This document shows positions 49,517 through 57,962 of a DNA stretch of 63,197 bases, in pieces (the stretch's first letter is position 1; each line of letters begins with the position of its first letter). A model generated the notes under the pieces. It ran no database searches and was not told the origin of the DNA. It worked only from the letters and a program-made list of their open reading frames with translations. The stretch lies in the IMG/VR virus record IMGVR_UViG_3300036766_001076, positions 1-63,197 of that record. One strand, written 5' to 3'. The position numbers and the translations under genes are program-made. Origin of the DNA: a virus.

Positions 49517-50347
49517 CTACCCTCCTCCACTATCCGATCCTGGGGCGACCGTGGCGCTGCAGGCATCGCCGCCCTCGGTCCCCGGCGCGACTGTTGAGGA
49601 ACACCCCGCCCCGCCGCCGGTGTCCGTGCCCGGAGACAGCGTAGACGAATTTCCCGCCGTCGTCGAGGGGATGGTGATCGTGTAGACCTTCGAGACGCCC
49701 GGGCACGCGGCCCCGGCTACGTCGGTACAGTACGCCGAAAATGCGTAGACTCCGGTAGTCGTCGGTGTACCGCTGATGAGGCCCCCCGAAGAGAGCGAGA
49801 GCCCCGGCGGGAGGCTCCCTGAATAGAGAGTGAAGGTGTAGGGGGCGGTTCCCCCCGACCCGATAAGTTGCTGCGCGGCCGGATAGGTCACGCCGACGGC
49901 TCCGTTAGCCAAACTCGTCGGCAGGAGAATCGCGAGTTGGGTGTTGCAGACAATCGTCAGGGTGCCGCTGCCCGGCCCCGGCGTGTTCACGTTGTTAGTG
50001 TCGAAGATCCCGTGGGCGAGGTAGACCAAGACTGCGTGCGTGCCCGGTCCGAGATCCCGGATGATCGTATTGGAGATCGTAATCGAGACGATCGCGCCAT
50101 CGCCGAGGCCGACGGCGCCGATCAGCCCGGTCTTGGTCGAGGAATTCCACGCGGCCGTGGTACCGATGTAAATTGCGGTACTGGCGTCAGCGGTGGTTGT
50201 TGGACCAGTGCATCCACCGAGACCGTCATAGCCGTTATTGTGGTAGACCCCGCGATTCGGGCCGATGAATGGGTTTCCAACGCCGCCAGGGTACGATCCA
50301 GAGAGCGTGACCAATCCGCCAGTGAACAGCGGCAGACACGCGGCCAT
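49517..50347 (-). CDS. Ig-like beta protein (276 aa)
   Basis: Residues 1-130 are a beta domain with YHNNGYDGLGG and GLGDGAIVSITIS. Residues 145-230 match a bacterial Ig-like (He_PIG) repeat: GTAPYTFTLYSGSLPPGLSL then SGTPTTTGVYAFSAYCTD. A Gly/Ser/Thr tail closes it. Such domains decorate phage heads and tails and bind cell-surface glycans. It follows the next secreted-looking protein directly. Confidence 0.65.
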   Translation of the reverse strand: MAACLPLFTGGLVTLSGSYPGGVGNPFIGPNRGVYHNNGYDGLGGCTGPTTTADASTAIYIGTTAAWNSSTKTGLIGAVGLGDGAIVSITISNTIIRDLGPGTHAVLVYLAHGIFDTNNVNTPGPGSGTLTIVCNTQLAILLPTSLANGAVGVTYPAAQQLIGSGGTAPYTFTLYSGSLPPGLSLSSGGLISGTPTTTGVYAFSAYCTDVAGAACPGVSKVYTITIPSTTAGNSSTLSPGTDTGGGAGCSSTVAPGTEGGDACSATVAPGSDSGGG

Positions 50348-50661
50348 CAGTCCCCGCCACGATCTGCCCTGCGATGACTGCGCATCTCGTCCAGAATCCC
50401 CACGGTGTTCTGCACATGCCCGACGATGGTCGTAATGACCTTTTGTTGTTCGTCGTACCGCGTGGTGACTGCCGCAAAGGATGTTCGCATGTCCGTCTTT
50501 AACTCACTGACGACAGAGCGAAGTTGCCTGACCTGCTCGCGCATGATCGCGAAGGCCACAATCACCCCGACGATGGTCGTCCCGATCATGACAATCTGCC
50601 CAAGGTCGATCTTGGGGTCGAAGGTCAAGGCAAGCAGAGAAAGCGGAAGCCGCGACAGCAC
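50347..50661 (-). CDS. Membrane protein with coiled tail (104 aa)
   Basis: One or two N-terminal hydrophobic segments (QIVMIGTTIVGVIVAFAIMR) and then a coiled coil (EQVRQLRSVVSELKTDMRTS). This is the shape of an inner-membrane spanin (Rz) or a holin. It is away from the other lysis candidates, so the role is uncertain. Confidence 0.5.
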   Translation of the reverse strand: MLSRLPLSLLALTFDPKIDLGQIVMIGTTIVGVIVAFAIMREQVRQLRSVVSELKTDMRTSFAAVTTRYDEQQKVITTIVGHVQNTVGILDEMRSHRRADRGGD

Positions 50662-50671
50662 CGTCGCCTCC

Positions 50672-51013
50672 TCAGAATCCGATCAGCAAAAAATGCAGCT
50701 TCTCGTTGTTGGTCCCCAAGACGTAGACCGTCGAAGGCTTGATCCGGGACGCCGCCAGCGGACCGATGGAAAATGGCACCGCCGGAATGCTACCGACCGG
50801 TTTCGCCAGCTCGAAGGCGTACACCCCCGAGGCGACATCCGCGTCGCCGACCTTGATGATGTTCGAGTTCGCGCTGTCCGGCTGCAGAAGAATCTGCTGC
50901 ACCGGAATGTCGTCCGCGCCACCTGCGGCCGGCGTTGCAAATGCCGCTGCGAGCGATTGCGCGACGCCCGTAAGCGTCAGGGTGTACTGCCTGACGCTGT
51001 AGCCGTGAGCCAT
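50672..51013 (-). CDS. Small structural protein candidate (113 aa)
   Basis: A 113-residue beta-rich protein: YSVRQYTLTLTGVAQSLAAA, IPVQQILLQPDSANSNIIKV and GVYAFELAKPVGSIP then KPSTVYVLG. The alternating strands and position after other head-tail proteins fit a minor decoration protein. No family recognised. Confidence 0.5.
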   Translation of the reverse strand: MAHGYSVRQYTLTLTGVAQSLAAAFATPAAGGADDIPVQQILLQPDSANSNIIKVGDADVASGVYAFELAKPVGSIPAVPFSIGPLAASRIKPSTVYVLGTNNEKLHFLLIGF

Positions 51014-51028
51014 GCTGACCTCCTCGCG

Positions 51029-51256
51029 CTACGAGCGCGGCTCCGAACCTTTGATGCCGGTCAGCCCAGTCCCAACCGCCGTGTCGTCGTCACGCACGGA
51101 CATCCCGCCGACCTCGGCCATGATGCCCGCGGTGCCCTTCTGCCCGTCCCGGATGTCGTCCCCGTCGACGATGGTCCCGTCCGGCGTGTCGCGCGGGCCG
51201 GGCGGAGTCACGACGCAGTCTTTGTACGGAGTGTCGATGCCGTTCACGGTTGCCAT
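51029..51256 (-). CDS. Small acidic hypothetical (75 aa)
   Basis: Gly/Asp-rich, with GTIVDGDDIRDGQKGTAGIM, likely extended or partly disordered. No family recognised; it lies in the head-tail gene row. Confidence 0.45.
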   Translation of the reverse strand: MATVNGIDTPYKDCVVTPPGPRDTPDGTIVDGDDIRDGQKGTAGIMAEVGGMSVRDDDTAVGTGLTGIKGSEPRS

Positions 51257-51280
51257 GATTCTGATCTCCTTTGATCTCGT

Positions 51281-52249
51281 TTAGAGGTACACGTCGCCCA
51301 GAGAAACATCGTGACTCTGCATCCAGTTCGAGTCCCACGGGACTTGTGCGAGCGGGTAATCGACCAAGACCTTCCACGTCGGGTAGAGATCCTCGTCGTC
51401 GGTCGCCAGTTCGTCCAGCATATCGTAGAACCGCGCCTCGTGGTTGGCTGAGAGATTGAGATTGAAGTACGGATTCTTCTTGTCTGTCCCGTTCAACCCC
51501 GGCCAGAGCGCCGCCCGACACAGCATCCCTTCAAGGAAGATGTCGAACCCGCGTCGCGCGAACGGCCCGACGAAGATCGATTCCTCATCGAGAATTTCCG
51601 GCTTGCGCTTGTAGAGCAGCGGGTAGCTGCGCTTGGTCGTCCCGTACGGCCACATCTCGTACCGGGCCCGTGGGGCGGTGGTGACGTTCGATGTGTCCGC
51701 CACGTTGTAGCGTTGCGACACTAGGCACCGAGGAGAGATCGAGCTCTGCCGCCCCGGATCCCACCGGTTGATCTCGTCTTCGGTGATGCCCCAGCGCAGC
51801 CGCCACTTGTTCACCGGATCGACCACGGCGAGGAACTGCTGAAAGTTCTCCGGCATGGTCACGTAGGCGTCGAGGATCACCGCAGACGCCGCCGGGTCGG
51901 TCGTCCCGGTGAACACCTGGTCAATCGTGCAGGAGGTCGCCCCGGCAAGGCTGACGGTCAGGATTGAGTAGATCGGCAGCGCCGACGCCAGCCGGAACTG
52001 CCGCCCGACATCTGTCGCCGCGAAGACCATGCCGTTTCCGGCGACGGTCGCACTATCGACCGTGACCCCGACGGTACCCGTTTTCTGATCGTTGACGTTG
52101 ATCAGTGACTCGGTCCGCAGGTGCGACCAGTTCCGGCGCTGGCACGCACGGTTGTAGGCCCACTGCGCCCAGGTACGCAGGAGAACCGGGTCTGCGAGAG
52201 GGCAGTGCAACCCGGCCACCTGCCACGCGGCACGAAACGTATCGCTCAT
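51281..52249 (-). CDS. Head-tail connector-like protein (322 aa)
   Basis: A 322-residue protein: a helical start (LLRTWAQWAYNRACQRRNWS), a beta domain (DSATVAGNGMVFAATDVGRQ), and a C-terminal helical part with GFDIFLEGMLCRAALWPG. The plan (N-terminal helix, beta core, helical end) suggests a connector or neck protein. Its neighbours are capsid-end and tail genes. No specific family. Confidence 0.45.
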   Translation of the reverse strand: MSDTFRAAWQVAGLHCPLADPVLLRTWAQWAYNRACQRRNWSHLRTESLINVNDQKTGTVGVTVDSATVAGNGMVFAATDVGRQFRLASALPIYSILTVSLAGATSCTIDQVFTGTTDPAASAVILDAYVTMPENFQQFLAVVDPVNKWRLRWGITEDEINRWDPGRQSSISPRCLVSQRYNVADTSNVTTAPRARYEMWPYGTTKRSYPLLYKRKPEILDEESIFVGPFARRGFDIFLEGMLCRAALWPGLNGTDKKNPYFNLNLSANHEARFYDMLDELATDDEDLYPTWKVLVDYPLAQVPWDSNWMQSHDVSLGDVYL

Positions 52250-52278
52250 GCGTCACCGAGGCTGCGCGCCCGGGTGCC

Positions 52279-52626
52279 CTAGCCCTTGCCGAACGCGACC
52301 CCGTTGCCGATGTAGGTCGAGAGGTCGGTGCCGTCGGTGACTTCCTTCAGCGCCGCGTTCGAGCCGGAGTCGAAGAACGCCTGCATCTTGTTGGTCGTCA
52401 GGTTGTAGTGATAGACGACCGCGTGCAGGCCGTCGGTGGGCACGCCGAGGAACGGCGGCACCCACTCGATGACGCCGAGCTTGAAGACCTGTGCGGCCTG
52501 CGCTTCACCCCCGGCCGCGTAGGAAGTCGGGCCGTAGTACTGGAACGGGGAGAGCGCGGAATGTCCGTAGACGTCCATGCCGCGCGGATTGGGAGCAACG
52601 TTTCGTGTGACAGCACCAACAGCCAT
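52279..52626 (-). CDS. Small structural protein candidate (115 aa)
   Basis: A 115-residue beta-rich protein: AQAAQVFKLGVIEWVPPFLG, VVYHYNLTTNKMQAF and DLSTYIGNGVAFGKG. The pattern resembles small phage head proteins. It lies between the connector-like gene and the glycosyltransferase. Confidence 0.5.
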   Translation of the reverse strand: MAVGAVTRNVAPNPRGMDVYGHSALSPFQYYGPTSYAAGGEAQAAQVFKLGVIEWVPPFLGVPTDGLHAVVYHYNLTTNKMQAFFDSGSNAALKEVTDGTDLSTYIGNGVAFGKG

Positions 52627-52628
52627 GG

Positions 52629-53717
52629 TCAGACTCCTTCAGAAACAGGCGAAATCGAGACCGCCTTCGGGATGAAGGGGTCCATGAGCGAGGGGCAGAG
52701 CAGCAGGAGCCCCTGAGCGGCGACGAGCGAGAATCCGATCATCGGCCGGTACATCTGGTGCTCGTTGATGGCTTCGGTGATGCGCATGAGGAAGCGCGGT
52801 GTCAGATCAACCCCCGCCCAGAGGAGCCCGAAGATGAGGAGATCGTACCGGCGATCAGCCCAAAGGGCGTGACGGCGCAGCCAGAGGTACGTCAGGCCAA
52901 CGGCTAAGGTGACGATTCCCGCGAGCGCGAGGTACTGCACCGGAGCGGCGACTACCTCGAAGTCATGATCGACGGATTGCCCGACAAGCGTCGGAACCAT
53001 GAGGAGATAGCGCCAGACGGCAGTCGCCTGCCACGAAAGAAATTGACCCCCGGAGAAGGCCGTTTCGACATTCGGTGTGATGGCCTGCCCTGTATGCCAT
53101 GCGACACGGACAAGTACTCCCACGGCACCGAGACCTGCAAGCGCCCACATAAGGGAGAGGCGGGTACGGTACTTGTACATAGCGACAAGGACGACGAGCG
53201 GGAGTGCGGTGATCCCTGACTGCTTTCCTGCATATGCGGCGAGACATCCCAGTCCAATACCCAGCCATCGCCAGCGTGAGGACGACAAGGCCGCGACGCA
53301 GGCCAAAAGTACACCCATGGTAGAAAGAATCTCTGTCGCATTCTCTGCGTAGAGTACCGACTCTGAGGAGAGAGGATGCAACAGGAAAATGTACACTCCT
53401 GTCAGCGCAACAGCCCTGCCAATTTGCATGCGCTGGAATAGCCAGTAGAGCAGCGTGCCGTTGAGAAGGTGGCCAGTAAGATTCAGCGCATGAAACGGCC
53501 ACGCCGCGCCGGATCCGAGCCATGTACAGAAGGCGTATCCCACATAAGCGAGCGATTTGGCATCGAGACGTACGATGCCGAGCAGGAGAGATCGGGGGGT
53601 GCTGTTCCCGAAACTTACCAGCCAATCTTCATAGACAAAGGTCGCTCCCAAGGATCGCACGTAGACCAACCCTGTGAGCAGCAGCAGCCCGCAGAGCGTT
53701 ATGGCAGCCCGCGGCAC
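52629..53717 (-). CDS. Multi-pass GT-C glycosyltransferase-like membrane protein
   Basis: A 362-residue protein with about ten hydrophobic helices. ATFVYEDWLVSF near residue 25 is the first-loop acidic motif of GT-C enzymes; HALNLTGHLLNGTLLYWLFQ near 75 and LLHPLSSESVLYAENATEIL near 110 match the TMTC/dolichyl-phosphate mannosyltransferase family, as does AGKQSG near 160. I start at GTG 53717, six bases after GGAGG; GTG 53750 is possible. Its partner TPR gene is the next gene upstream and ends inside it. It may glycosylate a host or virion surface; the donor and target are unknown. Confidence 0.65.
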   Translation of the reverse strand: MPRAAITLCGLLLLTGLVYVRSLGATFVYEDWLVSFGNSTPRSLLLGIVRLDAKSLAYVGYAFCTWLGSGAAWPFHALNLTGHLLNGTLLYWLFQRMQIGRAVALTGVYIFLLHPLSSESVLYAENATEILSTMGVLLACVAALSSSRWRWLGIGLGCLAAYAGKQSGITALPLVVLVAMYKYRTRLSLMWALAGLGAVGVLVRVAWHTGQAITPNVETAFSGGQFLSWQATAVWRYLLMVPTLVGQSVDHDFEVVAAPVQYLALAGIVTLAVGLTYLWLRRHALWADRRYDLLIFGLLWAGVDLTPRFLMRITEAINEHQMYRPMIGFSLVAAQGLLLLCPSLMDPFIPKAVSISPVSEGV

Positions 53718-54061
53718 TGCCACCCTCCGCGTTGCTGGTCTGGAGTACACCCGCCCTGATCAATCTGGGCTTGAAGAAGGATCCCGAGGTTGCGCCGCGC
53801 GAGGGTATGCAGCAGCGCCGAACGCTGATTCGGCCGGGCGTCGATCAGTTGCTCTGCGCGGGTGAATGCGTGAAAGGCCGCAGCGGTTTGCTGGCGCTCG
53901 GCCAGTTCCTTCCCGTAGTTGATCCACGGCCGCGGTTTGTACGGGGCTTTCGCCACCGCGTCTTTCCAGAGAGAAAAATCCGACTGCCACACCTGGACGC
54001 GGCCTGCCGTGAGGATTGGCAAGCAGACGAGCCACGCCCAGATGAGCAGTCGGCGATGCAC
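53699..54061 (-). CDS. TPR-like protein, partner of the GT-C protein (120 aa)
   Basis: GTG start. One membrane helix (LLIWAWLVCLPILTAGRVQV) then FSLWKDAVAKAPYKPRPWIN and YGKELAERQQTAAAFHAFTR, the loop and TPR helices that follow the membrane part in TMTC-type transferases. Here the TPR part is a separate gene, placed upstream of the membrane part. The stop overlaps the GT-C gene by 19 bases, so the two are coupled. Confidence 0.65.
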   Translation of the reverse strand: MHRRLLIWAWLVCLPILTAGRVQVWQSDFSLWKDAVAKAPYKPRPWINYGKELAERQQTAAAFHAFTRAEQLIDARPNQRSALLHTLARRNLGILLQAQIDQGGCTPDQQRGGWQCRGLP

Positions 54062-54063
54062 GA

Positions 54064-54522
54064 TTAGTACGCCGCGCAGGTGAAGACGAGAATGTCCGAC
54101 GCTGGCCACGCCGTCGCCACGGTCGTCGTCGACGGAGAGTAGTTGGTCACGGTAATCGTGGACGCCGTCACCGTCGTCTGCTTGGTGACGTTGTTCTGCG
54201 TCGTGTAGTCGTACACCTGACAGTTCCACCCATTCGAGGCCGTCGGCAGGGCAATGATGCCGGTCGATGCCGACCCTCCAGTACCCACGTTCACCCGGAA
54301 GGTCGTCGCGCCATTGTTCGACGCGATAGACGGTGTCGATCCGAACCCTGACGAGATCGTCGGCGCGGTGGACGAGAAGACGAGCTTGCCGGTTGATACC
54401 CATGCGATCGACCGGGAAAGCGCCGTCTGTGCCTGCGGAATGGCGACGAGGACCACGAGAGAAAGGATCAGAATCTCGGTGGCGATTCGGATCCACTTGA
54501 ACGTCGGGAGAAATTTTCGCAC
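54064..54522 (-). CDS. Secreted or membrane-anchored fibre-like protein (152 aa)
   Basis: RIATEILILSLVVLVAIPQA after a basic start is a membrane anchor or signal, then TALSRSI. The rest is beta-rich: STAPTISSGFGSTPSIASNN and GIIALPTASNGWNCQVYDYT then an Ala/Cys end. This resembles the C-terminal beta domain of carbohydrate- or fibre-associated proteins. It directly precedes the TPR gene. Confidence 0.55.
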   Translation of the reverse strand: MRKFLPTFKWIRIATEILILSLVVLVAIPQAQTALSRSIAWVSTGKLVFSSTAPTISSGFGSTPSIASNNGATTFRVNVGTGGSASTGIIALPTASNGWNCQVYDYTTQNNVTKQTTVTASTITVTNYSPSTTTVATAWPASDILVFTCAAY

Positions 54523-54537
54523 GGTCTCTGCTCCTTT

Positions 54538-55056
54538 CTAGTACTGATCCGGGATGTTGATGTCGACCAGCCCGACATCGCTGGCAACGACACCGGCGGA
54601 GGTTCCGATGAGCGGGAACGCGCCTTGGGTTTCCGAGACGGCGAGGCATTCGGCCTTGCCGTCGGTGTCCGATCCGACCACCGGCTTGCCAGTCGTATCG
54701 GGGGTGGAGGCGGGAGCGGCGACGTAAAGAACCGAGCGCCGGCCCTTCTTGCAGACCCAGATGTAGGAGGCCGCGCCGGCCGCTGCGATCTCGCAGACGC
54801 CCGCGAGCGCGCCGCTGTTGACGGTCGTGACGGTCTTGGCCGCCTTGTCGAGCCAGTAGAGGACGGTCCCGACGACGCCTTGGATGCCCGCGCCCTGCTT
54901 CACGAGCTGGTAGCGGCAGATATTGCGCGCGGCCGAGGTACCCTGATCAAACTCGGCGATCATGCCGAGCTGGCCAGGGGCGTAGAGCGTGGTGGACTCT
55001 TCGGTCTCCGGGTTCCCTGACAGGAAGTAGGGAACGGCGACGGTGTTCTGAGACAT
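54538..55056 (-). CDS. Possible capsid decoration protein (172 aa)
   Basis: A 172-residue beta-rich protein following the major capsid gene: GQLGMIAEFDQGTSAARNIC, LVKQGAGIQGVVGTVLYWL and CKKGRRSVLYVAAPA. Decoration proteins often lie directly after the capsid gene in late operons. No known domain was recognised, so this is positional. Confidence 0.5.
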   Translation of the reverse strand: MSQNTVAVPYFLSGNPETEESTTLYAPGQLGMIAEFDQGTSAARNICRYQLVKQGAGIQGVVGTVLYWLDKAAKTVTTVNSGALAGVCEIAAAGAASYIWVCKKGRRSVLYVAAPASTPDTTGKPVVGSDTDGKAECLAVSETQGAFPLIGTSAGVVASDVGLVDINIPDQY

Positions 55057-55080
55057 GGTCTGCTTTTCTCCTTTCCCTAC

Positions 55081-56136
55081 TTAGCCGTTGATGCCGAAGA
55101 GCTGCCGTTGCAGCCGGGACGAACGGCAGGTCACGTTGCCGCCGAAGAGGATCTGGCCCGCGACCGTGGTCGAGTCCTGCGCCACCTTGAAGCCGGTGAA
55201 GCCGAACTGGAACTTGGTCGAGGTCGAAATCCGCAGTTTGAGGTACGCGTCCTCGCCCTCGGGGCCGGGGTTGAGCCACCAGAAGGTCTCGGTGGCGTTG
55301 TTGTAGTTGCCCAGATCGGCGTCGTTCACGCCGTCGGCGCCGGGGCAGTACTGCGACTCGATGATTGTCGCCTGCTTGAACTTGACCCCGACGTAGCCGA
55401 TGGTCGGCTCGATCGCGTCGACAACCTGATGGGGCTGGAAGTTCTCCGAGATGTAGCCCATCGTCCGGTTGGTCGTGACGCCGATGACCGGATGCTCGGC
55501 ACCGAGCACGAGTGACTGGTACGTGTGTTCGAGTGCCCGGAAGGTGATCGCACCCGCGAGGTTCGAGTTGATGAGGCCGACCGGGGTCTTGATCGCCGCC
55601 CCGACATCCGCGCGGACCTGCGATCCGTAGGACGAGAAGGCCGAGCCTTCCCAGCCTGCGTTGGTGCCGTCGTTGAGGGCTTCATCCAGCCCGTTCAGCA
55701 TGATCGAACGGTCGGTCCCGCCGACATTCTGCCCGTTCTTGTAGAGGTCGATGGCGAGAATCGCCGACATGGTGAGCGCGGCGTTCCCGAGGTCCGTCTT
55801 GACCATCGAGAGGACGGCGGTGGACCCGTTGACCTCGATCTCGATCTCTTCGAGGAGTTCGGGCACTGACACCTGGTAGTAGCGCGGCGTGAACTGCAGA
55901 CCGGCGAAGGTCTGCCGCTTGGAGATGTCGAACCCGCCGACGCCCTTGGCGTAGGCTGAGCCCTTCATCGGCTTGAAGAGGAAGTTCTCCTGCACGAGCG
56001 GGCCGCCGGGGTACTTGTGGACCCGGCGCTTCAGGAACTCCAGCAGTGGATCGTTCTTGAAGAAGTTGTCCGCCAACCCCGGCATGATGTTCTTCGTTGC
56101 CGCGGTGTTGACGGGATCCAGATTGGGCGCTGCCAT
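55081..56136 (-). CDS. Major capsid protein (HK97-like)
   Basis: A 351-residue capsid protein. NFFKNDPLLEFLKRRVHKYP near residue 25, PRYYQVSVPELLEEIEIEVN near 85 (the E-loop/long helix region) and GVTTNRTMGYISENFQPHQV near 225 (the P- and A-domain transition) fit HK97-fold capsids of podoviruses. The scaffold gene follows directly upstream in the operon, and two hairpins separate the two, perhaps raising capsid expression. Confidence 0.75.
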   Translation of the reverse strand: MAAPNLDPVNTAATKNIMPGLADNFFKNDPLLEFLKRRVHKYPGGPLVQENFLFKPMKGSAYAKGVGGFDISKRQTFAGLQFTPRYYQVSVPELLEEIEIEVNGSTAVLSMVKTDLGNAALTMSAILAIDLYKNGQNVGGTDRSIMLNGLDEALNDGTNAGWEGSAFSSYGSQVRADVGAAIKTPVGLINSNLAGAITFRALEHTYQSLVLGAEHPVIGVTTNRTMGYISENFQPHQVVDAIEPTIGYVGVKFKQATIIESQYCPGADGVNDADLGNYNNATETFWWLNPGPEGEDAYLKLRISTSTKFQFGFTGFKVAQDSTTVAGQILFGGNVTCRSSRLQRQLFGING

Positions 56137-56172
56137 CGAATCCGTCTCCTAATTCTGCCCAGCCGGATCAGC

Positions 56173-56200
56173 CTGCGCCGTGCGCAGAGCGGAATCCGCT
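56173..56200 (-). other. Two tandem hairpins between scaffold and capsid genes
   Basis: CTGCGC-CGT-GCGCAG (56173-56187) and AGCGG-AAT-CCGCT (56188-56200) sit back to back; the second overlaps the scaffold stop codon. No T-run follows. They could stabilise or process the mRNA to favour the capsid cistron. Confidence 0.45.
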
Positions 56201-56939
56201 AGACCTTGGCGAGTTCAGCCTCGACGGTGGCCACGGCCGCCGCGAGGGTGTGATCGTCTGCGACTTGCTTGTCGGACTTGCGCAGCCCGTCCAAGGTGGA
56301 CGGTCCGCCCGGCCCGACCGGGTACGGCCCTTTCTGGTTGAGCGCCTGCATTCGGCCTTCGAGAATGCCGGCGGCTTTCGCGTCCTCGACCTGCTTGGTC
56401 ACTGCCGCGTCGGCCCGCTTTTTCCGCTCCGGGGCGACGATCTCGGCGTAGTGCTGGACGAGGGTCTTCTTGCCCGCGATGGCGTCCTTGGCGAGCTTGT
56501 CCATGTCGATGGTCTCGCCGAACTCCTTGAGGTGCGAGAGGCCAATGTTGGTCATGGTCGCGCCGAGGGCGACGCCCATCGCTTCCATGCCGTTGGTCAG
56601 TTCCGAGAGCCGGGTGTCGAGGGCTTTCTCGTCGATGCCGCCGGGGTTGTGCGTGCCCCCTTTGGTTTTGAGTTCCTCGATGGTCGCTTCGAGCGCGGTG
56701 CGTTCGTTCGACTTCCACCACGTGGTCTGTTTGTCGGCGATGTCCTTCAGGCGCGCCTGTTCCGCGCGCACCGCATCCGCGAGGCGCGTGGATTCCGCCC
56801 GCATCAAGGTCGATTCGCCCGCGAATTCGAGGACGGTGTCGTCTTCGAGGATCGCGGCCTGCTGCTCGGCGGAGAGCTTGGACCGCTTGAGGAGTTCTCC
56901 GACGAAGTCGCGTCCGGCGTCGATCGCTTTGCCTGCCAT
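56199..56939 (-). CDS. Scaffolding protein (246 aa)
   Basis: A strongly helical, charged 246-residue protein (LLKRSKLSAEQQAAILEDDT, RAESTRLADAVRAEQARLKD, ERKKRADAAVTKQVEDAKAA) directly upstream of the capsid gene, as expected for a scaffold. A predicted disordered segment with GPYPVGPGGPSTLDG lies near residue 205. Scaffolds are usually removed or degraded during maturation. Confidence 0.75.
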   Translation of the reverse strand: MAGKAIDAGRDFVGELLKRSKLSAEQQAAILEDDTVLEFAGESTLMRAESTRLADAVRAEQARLKDIADKQTTWWKSNERTALEATIEELKTKGGTHNPGGIDEKALDTRLSELTNGMEAMGVALGATMTNIGLSHLKEFGETIDMDKLAKDAIAGKKTLVQHYAEIVAPERKKRADAAVTKQVEDAKAAGILEGRMQALNQKGPYPVGPGGPSTLDGLRKSDKQVADDHTLAAAVATVEAELAKV

Positions 56940-57034
56940 TACGAATACTCCTGCCTCACGGCCTTCAGAGCTGCGCCGTCAGCGCGGGATTGCGCCTGGT
57001 GCAGATGAGTCAGCTTGAGGGTTTCTCGGATCAC
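56939..57034 (-). CDS. Micro-protein between endonuclease and scaffold (31 aa)
   Basis: GTG start overlapping the LAGLIDADG-type gene's stop (GTGA); its own stop overlaps the scaffold ATG (TAATG). The sequence is VIRETLKLTHLHQAQSRADG and a basic tail. It may serve mainly to couple translation from the endonuclease gene to the scaffold gene. Confidence 0.45.
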   Translation of the reverse strand: MIRETLKLTHLHQAQSRADGAALKAVRQEYS

Positions 57035-57570
57035 GACGCGACCTCCGCAGGCACCGAGAGAACAACCTGCTTCGGTTCCGGTACATCACGGTAGAGCCGA
57101 TTGATTCGGCGGCATTCCTCCCAGTACTGTTCCGCGCGAATACGCCTGTCTTCGGACATTCCGTATCCTTGGCGCGGAATTGTCTGTAGATACCAACGCC
57201 CGAACTCAATGCCCAATGACGCGACGTGCCGTTTGTTGACCAAGAACGGAAAAATAGCCTCCAAGAAATACAACGCCCTGGCACCAGTCAAGGACCATCC
57301 CCAATACGTTGTGTTGGGGTGCGTCGCATCCTTTCGCACGATGACTGTCCCTCCGAACCACGCAGCCAGTAGTAACAACGGCTCCTTGTTTCGTTGCGAG
57401 ACGGAGGCACACATTCGGTACGTCGGACGTCCTGCGTACGGCCTCACTACTCCACGGTACAACGCCGGATCTCCTCGATAACGATTCCGCGCAGGCTTCC
57501 GTTGAATACCCACGCTACCTTCACCGTCAAAGAACCCTGCCGTCCATGCGCGTTCAAGTTCGGTTGCCAT
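57031..57570 (-). CDS. LAGLIDADG-like homing endonuclease
   Basis: A 179-residue free-standing endonuclease. AWTAGFFDGEGSVGIQRKP near residue 8 is the catalytic LAGLIDADG helix (F-x-D-G-E-G form), then NTTYWGWSLTGARALYFLEA and a second domain-like part. It lies inside the head gene row, between a small head gene and the scaffold, not in an intron I can detect. Such genes move between phages by cutting an empty site. Confidence 0.8.
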   Translation of the reverse strand: MATELERAWTAGFFDGEGSVGIQRKPARNRYRGDPALYRGVVRPYAGRPTYRMCASVSQRNKEPLLLLAAWFGGTVIVRKDATHPNTTYWGWSLTGARALYFLEAIFPFLVNKRHVASLGIEFGRWYLQTIPRQGYGMSEDRRIRAEQYWEECRRINRLYRDVPEPKQVVLSVPAEVAS

Positions 57571-57962
57571 TAGGCCAACCTACCCTGTCCAAATCCTCCG
57601 CCGCTGAACTGGACGCCCGCCTGGGTGACGGACCCAGGAGGCGGAGATGAGGGTTCACCGCCGGGCATCATGGATGCGCCGGCCCCGGCCTGCGTCTCCA
57701 ATACCCGCGCGAGCGCGTTTTTGAGGATCCCGTCGCACTGGGCGATGTCATCCGCGATTTCCGGGACGGCCTGCGCGAGCGTGAGGAGACCTTCGGAAAG
57801 TTTCTGCCCGAGCATCAGGAGGCCGGAGAGGTCTGGTTGCTGCGGCGCTCCGGCTTGCGGACCGACGAGGGTCTGCATCGGGTTGGATTCCTGCGCGGCG
57901 GCCGGATCGGTCACGGGAGACGGCGGAGGCCCGTTGAGCGCGCCGGGGTTGAGGCCGGGCAT
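57570..57962 (-). CDS. Hypothetical protein in the head region (130 aa)
   Basis: A Pro/Gly/Gln-rich N-terminus, a helical centre (LLMLGQKLSEGLLTLAQAVP, ADDIAQCDGILKNALARVLE) and a Gly-rich end. The helical core may oligomerise. It precedes the LAGLIDADG gene and overlaps both neighbours. No family recognised. Confidence 0.5.
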   Translation of the reverse strand: MPGLNPGALNGPPPSPVTDPAAAQESNPMQTLVGPQAGAPQQPDLSGLLMLGQKLSEGLLTLAQAVPEIADDIAQCDGILKNALARVLETQAGAGASMMPGGEPSSPPPGSVTQAGVQFSGGGFGQGRLA

